Shown one piece after another: positions 1 through 9,490 of a stretch of DNA of 64,000 nt (its first letter is position 1; each line of letters begins with the position of its first letter). This DNA is from Paenibacillus monticola (GTDB lineage Bacteria > Bacillota > Bacilli > Paenibacillales > Paenibacillaceae), in assembly GCF_009664975.1 (NCBI RefSeq), contig NZ_WJXB01000003.1, forward strand, positions 62,001 to 126,000, read 5' to 3'. The position numbers and the translations under genes are program-made. The notes beneath the pieces were generated by a model. The model made no database searches. It was not told where the DNA came from and saw only the letters and a program-made list of their open reading frames with translations.

Positions 1-1235
1 CTGGCAATTGAATACAGACGCGCAGGCAGCTTCCGCAGAATAGTTACAAAGATGCGGGCTGGCACTTGCCAAGGGGAGAAATCCTGGATCAGATCAAGAA
101 GATCGCGGCCTTGGATATACTCCTTAAGCTCCGACTGCTTGCCTGGTGCCAACAGTTCGGTGAGTGCGTTGCTGGAAGATAGCTGCACGGCTTGCTCTAA
201 TAATGGTTTAGTTAATACCGTAATCTCATAATGATAGGAAAGCGCGTCAAGCAAGGAGCCTTCTTCGCCTTTTTTATTGAACGGAACAGATTCAGCCGGG
301 TTCCAGCCCATAGCTTCAATAATAGCTTTGACCAATTCAGGGTGATTCTCAGGATAAACGCCCAGCGAGTCGCCGGGCTCGAATTGCAGATTAGAACCTT
401 CTAATGATAGTTCCAGATGGCGAGTCTCCCGATCGGAGCCGCGGCCATTCAGGTTTAGATTTTCTAATACCTCAGCTCTAAAGGGATTATTGCGTGAGTA
501 TTCCGTTTCCTGTGACTCTGAGGCTTCAGCAGCCTGAACCACCTCTGCTGCTATTGCCGGTGCATTCAGGCGTCCGTTCAAAGCATTTATAACACTCGCA
601 AACCATTCTGCTACCGGCTCATCATAATCCAAATCGCAGTCTACACGCGGGCTTAACCGCTCTGCGCCAAGCTCACTCAATCGTTGATCGAAATCCTTGC
701 CAGTCTGGCAGAAGAACTCGTAAGAGGTGTCTCCCAAAGACAATACAGAGAACCGCAAGTTCTCCAATTGTGGCGCTCTTTTGCTATAAAGAAACTCGTG
801 GAAGGTGCGGGCATTATCCGGTGGCTCCCCTTCTCCATGGGTACTTACCAGTAACAACAGATTTTCAAGTTTCTTCAACCCATTGGGCTTGAAGCCGTTC
901 ATTGAAGCTAAGGTTACTTGAAATCCCTGCTCTTCCAGCTTGCGGGACAAGCTAGTAGCCAGACGTTGGCAATTGCCGGTTTGGGAACCAAAAAGCACGG
1001 TTACCTCTTTGGAAAGCTGGCCCGCTGCCGAAAGAACTTCCACGCTTCCAGCCACTGTCGGACTTGCTAGTGCTTGTAGTTCTGTTCCAACCGTTGCTAC
1101 TGCAGCAGACCAGCCTAGTGCAGCTATATATCCGCTAAGCCAAATCTGCTGTGATTCCGTTAAGGACGGCAGAAGGCGATTGAGAAGCTCAACTTGACTC
1201 TCGTTAAAGGGACTGTTCGTTACTTGTAGTTGCAA
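1..1235 (-). CDS. cysJ: Assimilatory sulfite reductase [NADPH] flavoprotein subunit (partial, C-terminus outside window)
   Basis: CysJ passes electrons from NADPH through FAD and FMN to the CysI hemoprotein, which reduces sulfite to sulfide for cysteine synthesis. Translating the minus strand gives LQVTNSPFNESQVELLNRL at the N-terminus. A flavodoxin domain follows, with an FMN loop reading LFGSQTGNCQRLA and later STHGEGEPPDNA, then the start of the FAD-binding domain (FEPGDSLGVYPENHP). About 410 codons are present; the FAD/NADPH C-terminal part lies beyond base 1. The start is TTG at 1235, preceded by AGGAGAGGTGG. The TTG start and the truncation make the gene easy to miss. cysI would be expected outside the window. 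Confidence 0.93.
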   Translation of the reverse strand, partial: MQLQVTNSPFNESQVELLNRLLPSLTESQQIWLSGYIAALGWSAAVATVGTELQALASPTVAGSVEVLSAAGQLSKEVTVLFGSQTGNCQRLATSLSRKLEEQGFQVTLASMNGFKPNGLKKLENLLLLVSTHGEGEPPDNARTFHEFLYSKRAPQLENLRFSVLSLGDTSYEFFCQTGKDFDQRLSELGAERLSPRVDCDLDYDEPVAEWFASVINALNGRLNAPAIAAEVVQAAEASESQETEYSRNNPFRAEVLENLNLNGRGSDRETRHLELSLEGSNLQFEPGDSLGVYPENHPELVKAIIEAMGWNPAESVPFNKKGEEGSLLDALSYHYEITVLTKPLLEQAVQLSSSNALTELLAPGKQSELKEYIQGRDLLDLIQDFSPWQVPARIFVTILRKLPARLYSIA

Positions 1236-1380
1236 TAATATCCACCTCTCCTAAACATAAAATCGTTTTTTTCCATATCACTTCATCATATGTTCAGGCT
1301 ATCATAATTAGTGAAAACGATCAACGAGCTCGGAGTATACTATAAAATGTTTATATTGGAAATATTATATATAAAATACG

Positions 1381-1421
1381 AAAAAACCGCCTAAATCAAA
1401 GTGATTTACCCTGATTTAAGC
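1381..1421 (-). terminator. Intrinsic terminator of the NmrA-type oxidoreductase gene
   Basis: On the minus strand GCTTAAATCA pairs with the downstream TTGATTTAGGC (9 of 10 bases) around a 13-base loop, and GGTTTTTT follows. It lies just past the stop of the minus-strand gene ending at 1482. Confidence 0.65.
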
Positions 1422-1481
1422 AGCTCTATTACAATTAATGATAACTTTGATTAGATAAAATGATAAAGTGATTTTCTATTA

Positions 1482-2378
1482 TTAGCTAGCGCTGGTGAAA
1501 GCGGCTAGGTTCTCTGTTAGAAATTCTTTTAGGCTGGCTGGTGCCTGGCCTGTTAAATCTTGAACTATAGTGGTTACCACAGCGTATTCTCCCTTGGCAG
1601 AAGCTGTATCTAAGGAAGCAAAAACCTTAGCCGCACCATTAGGCAATCCTATCGATTCAAAAATACCCACTAGCTGATCTGTGGTTAAGGGCACAAATTG
1701 AATGCTTTTCCCAATGACTTCACTAGCGATTTGAGCCACATCAGTCCCTGAAAGCGACTCAGCCCCGGTTAAATCTATCGTTCTGGTTCCTGTGAAGGAG
1801 GAAGCAAGTGCCGCTGCTGCTGCCCTTGCACAATCCTTGCGGGTCACATAAGCTGTTTGGCCTTCACCTGTAGCTGCTGCGTATTGTCCACTAGCTGCGG
1901 CTTGCTGCAAGGAAGGAATCAGATTGTCGGCATAAAGATTATTACGGAGAATCGTGAAGGATAAGCCACTGCTCTTGATTTTCTCTTCTGTACTGTAGTG
2001 ATCTCCGCCAAGCAAGGACTCCGTACCCGGCTCTGGATTAAGCTGAGAGGTATACACAATATGCTCAACTCCTGCCTTAATCGCCGCTTCTACGGCATTC
2101 GTATGCTGCTGCAACCGTTGCCCAGGCACACTCACAGCATCCGTACTGATAAGTAACAGCCGTTTGGCTCCAATGAAAGCTTCATCAAGTGTATCCGGTT
2201 GGTCAAAATCTGCTTGCCGTACGACAACGCCACGAGCTGAGAAATCTGACAGTGTCACCGGATTACGAGTTACCGCAATAATCTGACCTTTATAATTCTC
2301 CAGCAACCACTCTACTGCTTCACGACCTAAATGCCCGCTTGCACCTGTTACCAATACAGCTTCATTCGTGTTACTCAT
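1482..2378 (-). CDS. NmrA/QorB-like NAD(P)-binding oxidoreductase
   Basis: This is a 298-residue atypical short-chain dehydrogenase of the NmrA/QorB type, which binds NAD(P)H and often reduces quinones or acts as a redox sensor. The N-terminus VLVTGASGHLGREAVEWL is a clear Rossmann nucleotide-binding loop (residues about 8-25). The line VTRNPVTLSDFSARGVVVRQADFDQPDTL is typical of the family. Length matches QorB (about 285 residues). It stands alone on the minus strand with its own terminator. The ATG at 2378 follows a GAGGAATGGGAA ribosome site. The substrate cannot be read from the sequence. Confidence 0.85.
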   Translation of the reverse strand: MSNTNEAVLVTGASGHLGREAVEWLLENYKGQIIAVTRNPVTLSDFSARGVVVRQADFDQPDTLDEAFIGAKRLLLISTDAVSVPGQRLQQHTNAVEAAIKAGVEHIVYTSQLNPEPGTESLLGGDHYSTEEKIKSSGLSFTILRNNLYADNLIPSLQQAAASGQYAAATGEGQTAYVTRKDCARAAAAALASSFTGTRTIDLTGAESLSGTDVAQIASEVIGKSIQFVPLTTDQLVGIFESIGLPNGAAKVFASLDTASAKGEYAVVTTIVQDLTGQAPASLKEFLTENLAAFTSAS

Positions 2379-2488
2379 TTCCCATTCCTCCTCAGTATAT
2401 TAAATCCAGTGAAATCGATAACCAGTAATACTCCCGCCTACCTGTAACTATTATAGTTACATGAATAGAACATGTCAACAATCCATAC

Positions 2489-2518
2489 AAAAAGGGACAA
2501 GCGTATTGACTTGTCCCT
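2489..2518 (-). terminator. Intrinsic terminator of lspA
   Basis: A perfect 9-bp stem, AGGGACAAG with CTTGTCCCT, has an 8-base loop and a run of five Ts on the minus strand. It follows the stop of the gene at 2532. Confidence 0.85.
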
Positions 2519-2531
2519 ACAGATTCGCTAA

Positions 2532-2993
2532 TTAACTTTTCGGCTTCAACTTCAGCTTCAACTGTCCTTTGAGTAGATGGATTATAAACAATATAACGCC
2601 TATATTAATAGCCACATCGGCCAGATTAAGAATACCATTGCTCTTCCCAAAGACCAGAAAATCAGTTACCTTATGGAACACCAGACGATCAATCGCATTG
2701 CCAATAGCTCCGCCGGCCAGAAATCCCGCAGCAGTCTCCATCAAGACCCCTTTGATCTCTCCTTTACGCCGATAATAGATTAAGCCTGCTACGAAGACCA
2801 CCGCAATAAGCACAAAATATTTTCCATATCCCTGAAAGGAGCTAAAAGCAGCCCCGCTGTTCTCGTAATGAGTAAATTGCAAAATATGATTCCAGATTGG
2901 AACCGTTTCTCCAACTTGCATATTCGATCTTACGATCCATTTTGATCCTTGATCAATCAGAATAACTAATGCGGATATCACAAAAATAAGCAA
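2532..2993 (-). CDS. lspA: Lipoprotein signal peptidase (signal peptidase II)
   Basis: LspA is the membrane aspartyl protease that cuts the signal peptide from diacylglyceryl-modified prolipoproteins. The 153-residue product has four membrane segments. It carries the family blocks ENSGAAFS, GGAIGNAIDRL and NLADVAINIG, and the last two contain the catalytic aspartates. The start is TTG at 2993 behind GAGAAGGAGG. Usual family length is 150-165 residues, so the protein is complete. Unlike many Firmicutes copies it is not next to an rluD-type gene here. It may be one of several copies in a genome rich in lipoproteins; three lipoprotein substrates are encoded in this window. Confidence 0.95.
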   Translation of the reverse strand: MLIFVISALVILIDQGSKWIVRSNMQVGETVPIWNHILQFTHYENSGAAFSSFQGYGKYFVLIAVVFVAGLIYYRRKGEIKGVLMETAAGFLAGGAIGNAIDRLVFHKVTDFLVFGKSNGILNLADVAINIGVILFIIHLLKGQLKLKLKPKS

Positions 2994-3147
2994 AACTAAT
3001 ACCTCCTTCTCACTCTGGAACTCAAATTCATCTCAAGCTTATCATACATACAGCAAATATTCTTTAGCAGTAGCATTCCACTTACGCGCATGTTACTTTA
3101 ATAATCATCTGGGTTATAAACTCTATAATGTGTCAAGGAGGTTCCAT

Positions 3148-3825
3148 ATGGAATTAGAATCGATATTAATTAAGTTGATTGCTGGCTTTGTCGGATTATG
3201 GGCCATGACGAGGCTGCTGGGCAAAAAAGAAATTGCCGCATTGACCCCCTTCGATTTCATCTCAGCCGTTATGCTGGGTGATCTTGTAGGAAACACCATC
3301 TATGAAAAGGATACTTCCGTATGGATGCTGATATTTACCTTAGCTATTTGGACTGTCTTATCCGTCACCTTCGAAAAGATTACCCAACGTTACCAGAAGC
3401 TGCGGAAGCCGCTGGAGGGTGAACCGGAAATCTTAATTCGTAACGGGCAAATTGACCTGATGAGACTGCGTAGAAACAATCTTGACTTTGATCAGCTGCG
3501 GATGATGCTCAGAGCGAAGGATACTTTTTCGGTAAGTGAGGTAGCTTACGCTATTTATGAAACTAACGGTTCTTTGAGTATTCTCAAAAAACCGCAGTAT
3601 GAAGTCGTTACCCGGGAGGATATAAATCTAAACGTACAACAAACTCACATGCCACAGAGCCTTGTTGAAGACGGAATCATCCAACTGAAAGGGCTTCGCG
3701 ATCTTGGCAAAGATGAAGTATGGCTGCATCAGCAGTTGCAAGAGAAAGGCTTCCTAGATATCAAAGCAGTGGCCTATGCCGAGGTTAATGAAAAAGGCGA
3801 GCTTTATGTTGTCACCCGTATGTAA
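3148..3825 (+). CDS. DUF421 family membrane protein (YetF/YrbG type)
   Basis: DUF421 proteins are small Firmicutes membrane proteins of unresolved role. The N-terminal 80 or so residues form three hydrophobic helices around the conserved GKKEIAALTPFDFISAVMLGDL. A soluble C-terminal domain follows with EPEILIRNGQIDLMRLRRNNLDFDQLRMMLR, typical of the family. ATG at 3148 is preferred over a GTG 18 bases upstream because AAGGAGG sits at 3135-3141 at the right distance. The gene is monocistronic and converges on moaA with a shared hairpin between them. Confidence 0.9.
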   Translation: MELESILIKLIAGFVGLWAMTRLLGKKEIAALTPFDFISAVMLGDLVGNTIYEKDTSVWMLIFTLAIWTVLSVTFEKITQRYQKLRKPLEGEPEILIRNGQIDLMRLRRNNLDFDQLRMMLRAKDTFSVSEVAYAIYETNGSLSILKKPQYEVVTREDINLNVQQTHMPQSLVEDGIIQLKGLRDLGKDEVWLHQQLQEKGFLDIKAVAYAEVNEKGELYVVTRM

Positions 3826-3836
3826 GATGAATATAG

Positions 3837-3872
3837 AAAAAAGGCGGCTTTGTCACATTAGACAAAACCGCC
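3837..3872 (-). terminator. Terminator of moaA (possibly bidirectional)
   Basis: GGCGGTTTTGTC pairs with GACAAAGCCGCC around a 6-base loop, followed on the minus strand by TTTTTT. It lies between the convergent DUF421 gene and moaA. Confidence 0.85.
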
Positions 3873-3898
3873 TTAACGTAAAGCCTCATGGACCTTTT

Positions 3899-4915
3899 TT
3901 AGCCACCAATATAGGACATCTCAATCTTCGGTTTGGTATTGCCTGATTTCGAATCGCTATCCTCTCGGCGTAGATCGGAATATCGGTCTTCCCGCTTGCT
4001 CCAGATCTGGCCGAGCTTCGCGGTCAGGTCTTCATCCGATATACCGGAGCGAAGCAGCGCCCTTAGATCAAAACCTCCACTGGCGAACAGACAGGTATAG
4101 AACGAACCATCGGCAGATAAGCGTGCGCGGGAACAGTTCGAGCAAAAGGTCTGCGTAATGGAAGAGACAATACCCATTTCTCGATTAGTCCCCTTATAGC
4201 GGTATCTAGCCGCAACTTCACCTTCATAATGTGCCTCGATAGGTTCGAGCGGCATTTCGCTGTGGATCATCTGCACAATCTGCTCCCGGGAAATGACCTG
4301 GCTGAAATCCCAGCCATTCGTGCTTCCAACATCCATAAATTCAATAAAACGCAATATATAATCCGTGTCCTTAAAGTACCGGGCCATCGGCACAATATCC
4401 TGCTCATTGGAGGATTTCTTCACCACCATATTGATCTTGACCTGAAGTCCAGCTTCCGCCGCAGCCTTCATGCCATCGAGCACACCTTGTACGCCAACTC
4501 CCATGCCGTTTATGGCACCGAACCGTGCGTCATCCAGCGAATCCAGACTCACATTCACCCGTTTCAGACCCGCAGCGTACAAAGCTTTGGCAAAACGTGG
4601 CAGCAGCAGACCATTCGTGGTCAGGGCAATATCCTCTATTCCCTCAAGCTCGTTCAACCGCTCAATAAGCGTCGGCAACCCTGCCCGCAAAAGGGGTTCA
4701 CCACCTGTGAGCCGTAGCTTGGTCCCTCCCAAAGCAGCAAAGGAACTGGAGATTCTTACGATCTCATCAAAGCTCAGCAGATGATCTCTGCCCAGAAACT
4801 TATAATCGGGGCCGAAAATTTCCTTCGGCATACAATAGACGCAGCGCAGGTTACAGCGATCGGTAACAGATATCCGTAAATCCTTTAAGGGCCGGTTCAG
4901 CGTATCCAGCGTCAT
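3899..4915 (-). CDS. moaA: GTP 3',8-cyclase (molybdenum cofactor biosynthesis protein A)
   Basis: MoaA is a radical SAM enzyme that, with MoaC, turns GTP into cyclic pyranopterin monophosphate, the first step of molybdenum cofactor synthesis. The 338-residue product has the SAM cluster motif C21-N-L-R-C25-V-Y-C28 and the C-terminal second cluster motif CSNC with a further cysteine after 13 residues (SFYTC). It ends in the catalytically needed GG (MSYIGG). The LTGGEPLLR segment is also present. The start ATG at 4915 follows GGAGAGGAGG. No other moa gene is next to it, so the rest of the pathway is encoded elsewhere. Confidence 0.97.
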   Translation of the reverse strand: MTLDTLNRPLKDLRISVTDRCNLRCVYCMPKEIFGPDYKFLGRDHLLSFDEIVRISSSFAALGGTKLRLTGGEPLLRAGLPTLIERLNELEGIEDIALTTNGLLLPRFAKALYAAGLKRVNVSLDSLDDARFGAINGMGVGVQGVLDGMKAAAEAGLQVKINMVVKKSSNEQDIVPMARYFKDTDYILRFIEFMDVGSTNGWDFSQVISREQIVQMIHSEMPLEPIEAHYEGEVAARYRYKGTNREMGIVSSITQTFCSNCSRARLSADGSFYTCLFASGGFDLRALLRSGISDEDLTAKLGQIWSKREDRYSDLRREDSDSKSGNTKPKIEMSYIGG

Positions 4916-4990
4916 TGTATTTCCTCCTCTCCAGTTTCATATCCGCCTATCTTGCGGTGAACTGGGTCCTCTACACTGTTGATGCCTTGT

Positions 4991-5019
4991 ATTCTAGCAA
5001 ATTCCACCCACCGTGTCAC
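4991..5019 (-). promoter_or_regulatory. Candidate sigma-A promoter of moaA
   Basis: On the minus strand GTGACA and TAGAAT are separated by exactly 17 bases, about 75 bases upstream of the moaA start. Confidence 0.45.
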
Positions 5020-5048
5020 GTTATCCTTCACGACTGTTGGCAGAGAAT

Positions 5049-5085
5049 TAAAAAAGCTGCAGACAAGGTGTTAACCGTCTGCAGC
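5049..5085 (-). terminator. Intrinsic terminator of the aldo/keto reductase gene
   Basis: A perfect 9-bp stem GCTGCAGAC/GTCTGCAGC with a 12-base loop is followed by TTTTTTAATT on the minus strand, downstream of the stop at 5140. Confidence 0.85.
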
Positions 5086-5139
5086 CTGTAGGTTGTATAT
5101 AATTAATGGAGAACACATACCAATTAGCGGTGTGATTGA

Positions 5140-6114
5140 TTACCAGGCATAAGCTTCAGGAGCTGGACGTCCTGGCCCCGGGAAAATCTCATCAAGCTTC
5201 TTCAGTGTTGCTTCGTCCAATACAATTTCGGTTACCCGCAGGGAATCCTCGAATTGCTGCATCGTTCTCGGCCCAATAATCGGAGCCGTCACTGCCGGAT
5301 TCGCCAGTACCCAGGCCAGAGCAACCTGATCCTCATGGTCGCCCAATTCCTTACAGAGGGCAGAGAATTGCTCCAACTGGCTGCGGTTCTTCTCAAGATT
5401 AGCAGAACGCGAGCTGCGTACGCCTGTACCCGCTAATGCGTTGCGACCCAGTAGTCCACCTGCAAGCGGACTCCACGGAATGACGCCCATTCCCAGCTCT
5501 TTAGCAGCTGGAAGAACCTCAAGCTCTGGCGTCCGTTGCAGCAGATTGTATAAATGCTGCTCAGATACCAGCCCGAGGAAATGTCTAGCTTTTGCTTCCG
5601 CTTGTGCGGTAGCAATATGCCAACCGGCAAAGTTGCTAGAACCTATATAATCCGCTTTTCCCTGCTGAACCAGAATTTCAAAGGCACCCCACAGCTCGTC
5701 CCAAGATACATTGCGATCAATATGATGCATTTGGTAAAGCTCGATATGATCCGTCTGCAGACGCTTTAGTGAGGCTTCAAAATGCCGTCTGATTTTATAA
5801 CCCGATAAACCGGCACCCGAATTGGGCCCATCATTCTCATCAAACATATCATTGTACACCTTGGTTGCCAGCACTACCTTCTCGCGCCGTCCGCCCCCTT
5901 GCTGAAACCAGCGGCCAATAATTTCTTCCGTCCAGCCGCGTCGCTCCTGGCCTCCATATACATTCGCGGTATCAAAGAAGTTGATGCCAGCATCCAGTGC
6001 AGCGTCCATAATCTTAAAAGCTTCCTTTTCCTCTGTTTCGGGGCCAAAATTCATGGTACCCAGACATAATTGGCTGACTTTTAAACCAGATTTCCCTAAA
6101 TAGCTGTACTTCAT
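5140..6114 (-). CDS. Aldo/keto reductase
   Basis: This 324-residue NADPH-dependent reductase has the TIM-barrel aldo/keto reductase layout. The N-terminus reads MKYSYLGKSGLKVSQLCLGTMNFG. The catalytic tetrad is visible in order: Asp in FFDTAN, Tyr in NVYGG, Lys in VVLATKVY and His in YQMHHID. The C-terminal AWVLANPAVTAPIIGPRTMQQFEDSL is the usual cofactor phosphate-binding segment. ATG at 6114 follows AAAGGGAGG. The gene is monocistronic. The physiological substrate is not evident; the family reduces aldehydes and small ketones. Confidence 0.93.
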   Translation of the reverse strand: MKYSYLGKSGLKVSQLCLGTMNFGPETEEKEAFKIMDAALDAGINFFDTANVYGGQERRGWTEEIIGRWFQQGGGRREKVVLATKVYNDMFDENDGPNSGAGLSGYKIRRHFEASLKRLQTDHIELYQMHHIDRNVSWDELWGAFEILVQQGKADYIGSSNFAGWHIATAQAEAKARHFLGLVSEQHLYNLLQRTPELEVLPAAKELGMGVIPWSPLAGGLLGRNALAGTGVRSSRSANLEKNRSQLEQFSALCKELGDHEDQVALAWVLANPAVTAPIIGPRTMQQFEDSLRVTEIVLDEATLKKLDEIFPGPGRPAPEAYAW

Positions 6115-6238
6115 CCTATTTCCTCCCTTTGAACCTTGTTTAGAGACTACATTGTTTCCGCTTACTAAAGAATAATATAACCCTTAGAGTCTACTTTAAC
6201 GCAAGCTTTATTTTCAACTAAGAGAACGTTCTTGATCT

Positions 6239-9200
6239 CTAATGGTTACCCGGAAACAATACCTCTCCTGTACCCTGCCTGATCTTCACAATTTCGGTAA
6301 GAGTGCTGGATAGTTCACCTGGCGGATAAGGCTTTGTTAAATACTTTTGGACCACAGTCATTAAGTCTTTGTCTGTTGGATCTAAAGCGGAGGAGATTAT
6401 AATCGGGATACTCTCCGTCCTGGAATCATCCTTTAGCATACGGATTAAATCCCAGCCATCCAGCTCTTCACCCAACATCAAATCTACCACAATCGCCACA
6501 TAAGGAGTTTTCAAAGCCTGCTCAAAGGCTTGCTCCGGGTGGTAGTGGTGTGTGACCCTAAATCCCTTGCCTTTCAGCTCCTCCGACAGCAGCAATGAAA
6601 GACTGTAATCATCTTCAACAATCATGACATTTAATTTATTATCTTTATCTGTACCCCACTTGTTCAAATCATCCTCTTGGGGATTCTCTTCAGCATGCAG
6701 GTTCGGGAGACTGAACCAGACGGTAGTGCCCTCTCCTTCAACCGAATCAATGCCTATCGTACCCTGCTGTTTCTCAATAATTTCCTTGGAAATGGCCAGT
6801 CCAAGCCCTGTTCCGCCGATTCTTTTGGATGCACTATTATCAATTCTGCCGAATTTTTGGAACAGTTGACCGATTTGATCCTGAGGAATCCCTAGTCCGC
6901 TGTCCTGTATCCGTACAATCACCCGATCTGCTTCATTATGCAAGTGTACCCTTACCTCATGACTGTCCGGTGAGAACTTGATCGCGTTACTTAACAGATT
7001 GGTCAGCACCTGGATAATCTTATCTTTATCTACCGCCACTTCTGAATGATGCGCTTCATCGACCAGTAGCACCTGATGTGTACTGCTCAGCTTATACTGA
7101 TCCATTACTCCCAATACAATTTCACTTAGATTCGCGTGTTCCGAATTATATTGCTGCTTGCCTGACTCCATACGTTGCAGATCCAGGAAATCATTAATAA
7201 GATCCGTTAATCTCTTCGCTTCCTTATGAATCGTCTCCAGATACTTCAATTGTTTCTCAGGTTTCATAGTTCTGGACAGCAGCAGCTCTGTAAACCCAAG
7301 CACACTGGATAAAGGTGTTCGCAGCTCATGACTAACCGTACTAACCAACTCCGATTTCATCAAATCGAGTTCATATTCTCTGGTAATATCCCGGTGTACG
7401 AATAAAGTACCGATACGGGTCTCGCGGCGATATACAGGAATAGCATATACATCAATATGCTTCAGGTATTCTGTTCCAATGGAGTATTGCATGCTACTGG
7501 AATCCATGGTGTGCTCAGACATCGCTTTTTGATAAAATAACCGCAGTTCAGCGGATTCATTGGACGTTTCTATGAAGTGTTCCTTCCATTTTTCCTTAGG
7601 GATCAAGGTTCCCTCAGTCCAATCATAGTAATTAAAAATTTCGCAGAGCGCTTTATTAACATGCAGCATGGTACCATCTGTGTGAACAAACTGAATGCCT
7701 TCATTGATGTTATTTACGATATCCCGATTCAGCATGCGGCCATGTTCAATTTCTTCATATATAAATATCCGCTCAATGGCCAGAGCTGCCCGGTTCATCA
7801 TGCCTTCAATCTCATTGATCTCCTCACCTGTAAAGGAATGTCCAATCCGACTGCCGCAAAACACAGCCAAAATCTCATTTTCGGCATTCACAACGGTTGT
7901 GTAGAAATCGTAACAGTAGACATCTTCAGCAGAAATACCCTGCTCTGATTGTGTCGCCTGACGTTTAATCTTATAAGTCTTTTCCATTTGTAGGCGATAT
8001 AGCATATCATCATTATCATTCTCAAGATAACGGTCAACCTTTGCCTGAGGAATCCCTTTAACTGCAGTAATCTTATCTTTAACCAGTAGAAAGAAACTGG
8101 AATCAAACGCATAGAATCGATTCATAAAATGTAGAAACTTATCGGCGAATTCTTGTTTATCCAGCGTGTAGCTAATATCATGATTCAGCTGATTATTGAG
8201 CTCCAGCATCATTTTGGTTTGTTCCGTATGCTTCAGTGTCTCCGCCAGCTCTTGCTGCACACTCTTCATCGAGGTAATATCATTGGCAATGAGGATATAC
8301 TGATAAATTTCACCTTCATCGTTCAGATAAGGCACAATGCTCAGTTGCAGCCAGAGGAGGGTACCATCCTTGGCCAGGAGCTGCACTTCGTTGCTCCATA
8401 CCCCTCCGGTATTCAATCTGTGGAATATCTGCTGCATATCTGTTGAAGAGAAATTGGACAGTTCAAATAACCGGTAGGTATAACCGATAATTTCGGATTT
8501 CTTATATTTAGTGTATCCGCTCAGGTTCTCATTGGCATAGGTGAACACCCCTTTATGCGTAAGAATCCCTACAGCCGCTGAATGATCCAGTGCTTTCATC
8601 ATGCTCTCAATTTCAGTTAAGGAATGCTGCAGTCTTGACTGTTGGTCCTGAAGCTCATCCTGCTGGGCGTGAAGCTCTTCGTTCTGCATCATGAGCTCTT
8701 CTTCTTTATCCTGAATACTTCTCGCCATGTTGTGAAAAGCTTCATACAGCCGCCCAATCTCATCCTGTTTCTTAAGCTTGTCCAACAGAACTCCCTCTCC
8801 AGCTGCAAGAGAATGGGTTGCTCCCTCAAGCCTCAGAATGGGATCAATCAGGCTTTTTAGAATCCGCCAAACCATTATAGTGAAGAATAGCAGGATAACA
8901 ATACTGAACATGAACGCGATTAAGGTGAAGTTAGCAGCCTGTTTAATCGAATCCCTGTCCATCACATTTAAGGCATTATCTGCTCTCTGCTTAAATTCTT
9001 TGGTATACGCAAGGAAATCATTTACCGATTGCGTGCTGCCTTTCTGGGATAGGGCTCGCAAACCTGCATAATCATCAGCTTCAACCAGTGCAATCGCCGT
9101 TGGGAGGATTACCGATTTATATTGAACATAAAATGCGGATAACTGCTCATTAAATTGTATTTCTTCTGCTGTTAGCTGGAGCTTCGAATACGTACTCAGA

Positions 9201-9490
9201 ACCCCATCCAGATTCAGAAGTGCTACATTTAAGAGCTTCAGTTCATTGTCACTCTTAAGTGATGTATAACCTCTCGCCCGAAAAAACACCTCTTTCAGCG
9301 TGCTGGCTAATTCATTAATCGTATCCGCCTTGTTCTCCATGACTTCACGTTTATGGCTTAAACTACTCTGCTCATTCTGTATGTAGATGAAGAATACCGT
9401 TCCTGAACATATAATTAGCGCAAACACACTGAAAATAATCCGAAAATATCTTTTTTTGATACTATGCTTAGCTTGGTTAGCCATTGTCAC
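6239..9490 (-). CDS. Hybrid sensor histidine kinase (HAMP-PAS-GAF-PAS-HisKA-HATPase-REC)
   Basis: A 1083-residue membrane kinase. TM1 is at about 16-37, an extracytoplasmic helical sensor at 38-185 and TM2 at 187-210. A HAMP domain follows (about 211-262), then a glutamine-rich coiled coil (262-292), PAS/PAC (300-410), a GAF-like region (430-580) and a second PAS (585-705). HisKA has the phospho-acceptor H721 in STVSHELRTPL. The ATPase has NLLSNAIKFS and GGTGLGLAISKEI. The C-terminal receiver (953-1075) has acidic residues at VEDD, D1003 in VVDLML and the lysine in LTKPYP. It is the last gene of a three-gene operon and overlaps the response regulator by 14 bases. The start is GTG at 9490 after GGAGGGG; ATG at 9484 is the alternative. 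Confidence 0.93.
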   Translation of the reverse strand: MTMANQAKHSIKKRYFRIIFSVFALIICSGTVFFIYIQNEQSSLSHKREVMENKADTINELASTLKEVFFRARGYTSLKSDNELKLLNVALLNLDGVLSTYSKLQLTAEEIQFNEQLSAFYVQYKSVILPTAIALVEADDYAGLRALSQKGSTQSVNDFLAYTKEFKQRADNALNVMDRDSIKQAANFTLIAFMFSIVILLFFTIMVWRILKSLIDPILRLEGATHSLAAGEGVLLDKLKKQDEIGRLYEAFHNMARSIQDKEEELMMQNEELHAQQDELQDQQSRLQHSLTEIESMMKALDHSAAVGILTHKGVFTYANENLSGYTKYKKSEIIGYTYRLFELSNFSSTDMQQIFHRLNTGGVWSNEVQLLAKDGTLLWLQLSIVPYLNDEGEIYQYILIANDITSMKSVQQELAETLKHTEQTKMMLELNNQLNHDISYTLDKQEFADKFLHFMNRFYAFDSSFFLLVKDKITAVKGIPQAKVDRYLENDNDDMLYRLQMEKTYKIKRQATQSEQGISAEDVYCYDFYTTVVNAENEILAVFCGSRIGHSFTGEEINEIEGMMNRAALAIERIFIYEEIEHGRMLNRDIVNNINEGIQFVHTDGTMLHVNKALCEIFNYYDWTEGTLIPKEKWKEHFIETSNESAELRLFYQKAMSEHTMDSSSMQYSIGTEYLKHIDVYAIPVYRRETRIGTLFVHRDITREYELDLMKSELVSTVSHELRTPLSSVLGFTELLLSRTMKPEKQLKYLETIHKEAKRLTDLINDFLDLQRMESGKQQYNSEHANLSEIVLGVMDQYKLSSTHQVLLVDEAHHSEVAVDKDKIIQVLTNLLSNAIKFSPDSHEVRVHLHNEADRVIVRIQDSGLGIPQDQIGQLFQKFGRIDNSASKRIGGTGLGLAISKEIIEKQQGTIGIDSVEGEGTTVWFSLPNLHAEENPQEDDLNKWGTDKDNKLNVMIVEDDYSLSLLLSEELKGKGFRVTHHYHPEQAFEQALKTPYVAIVVDLMLGEELDGWDLIRMLKDDSRTESIPIIISSALDPTDKDLMTVVQKYLTKPYPPGELSSTLTEIVKIRQGTGEVLFPGNH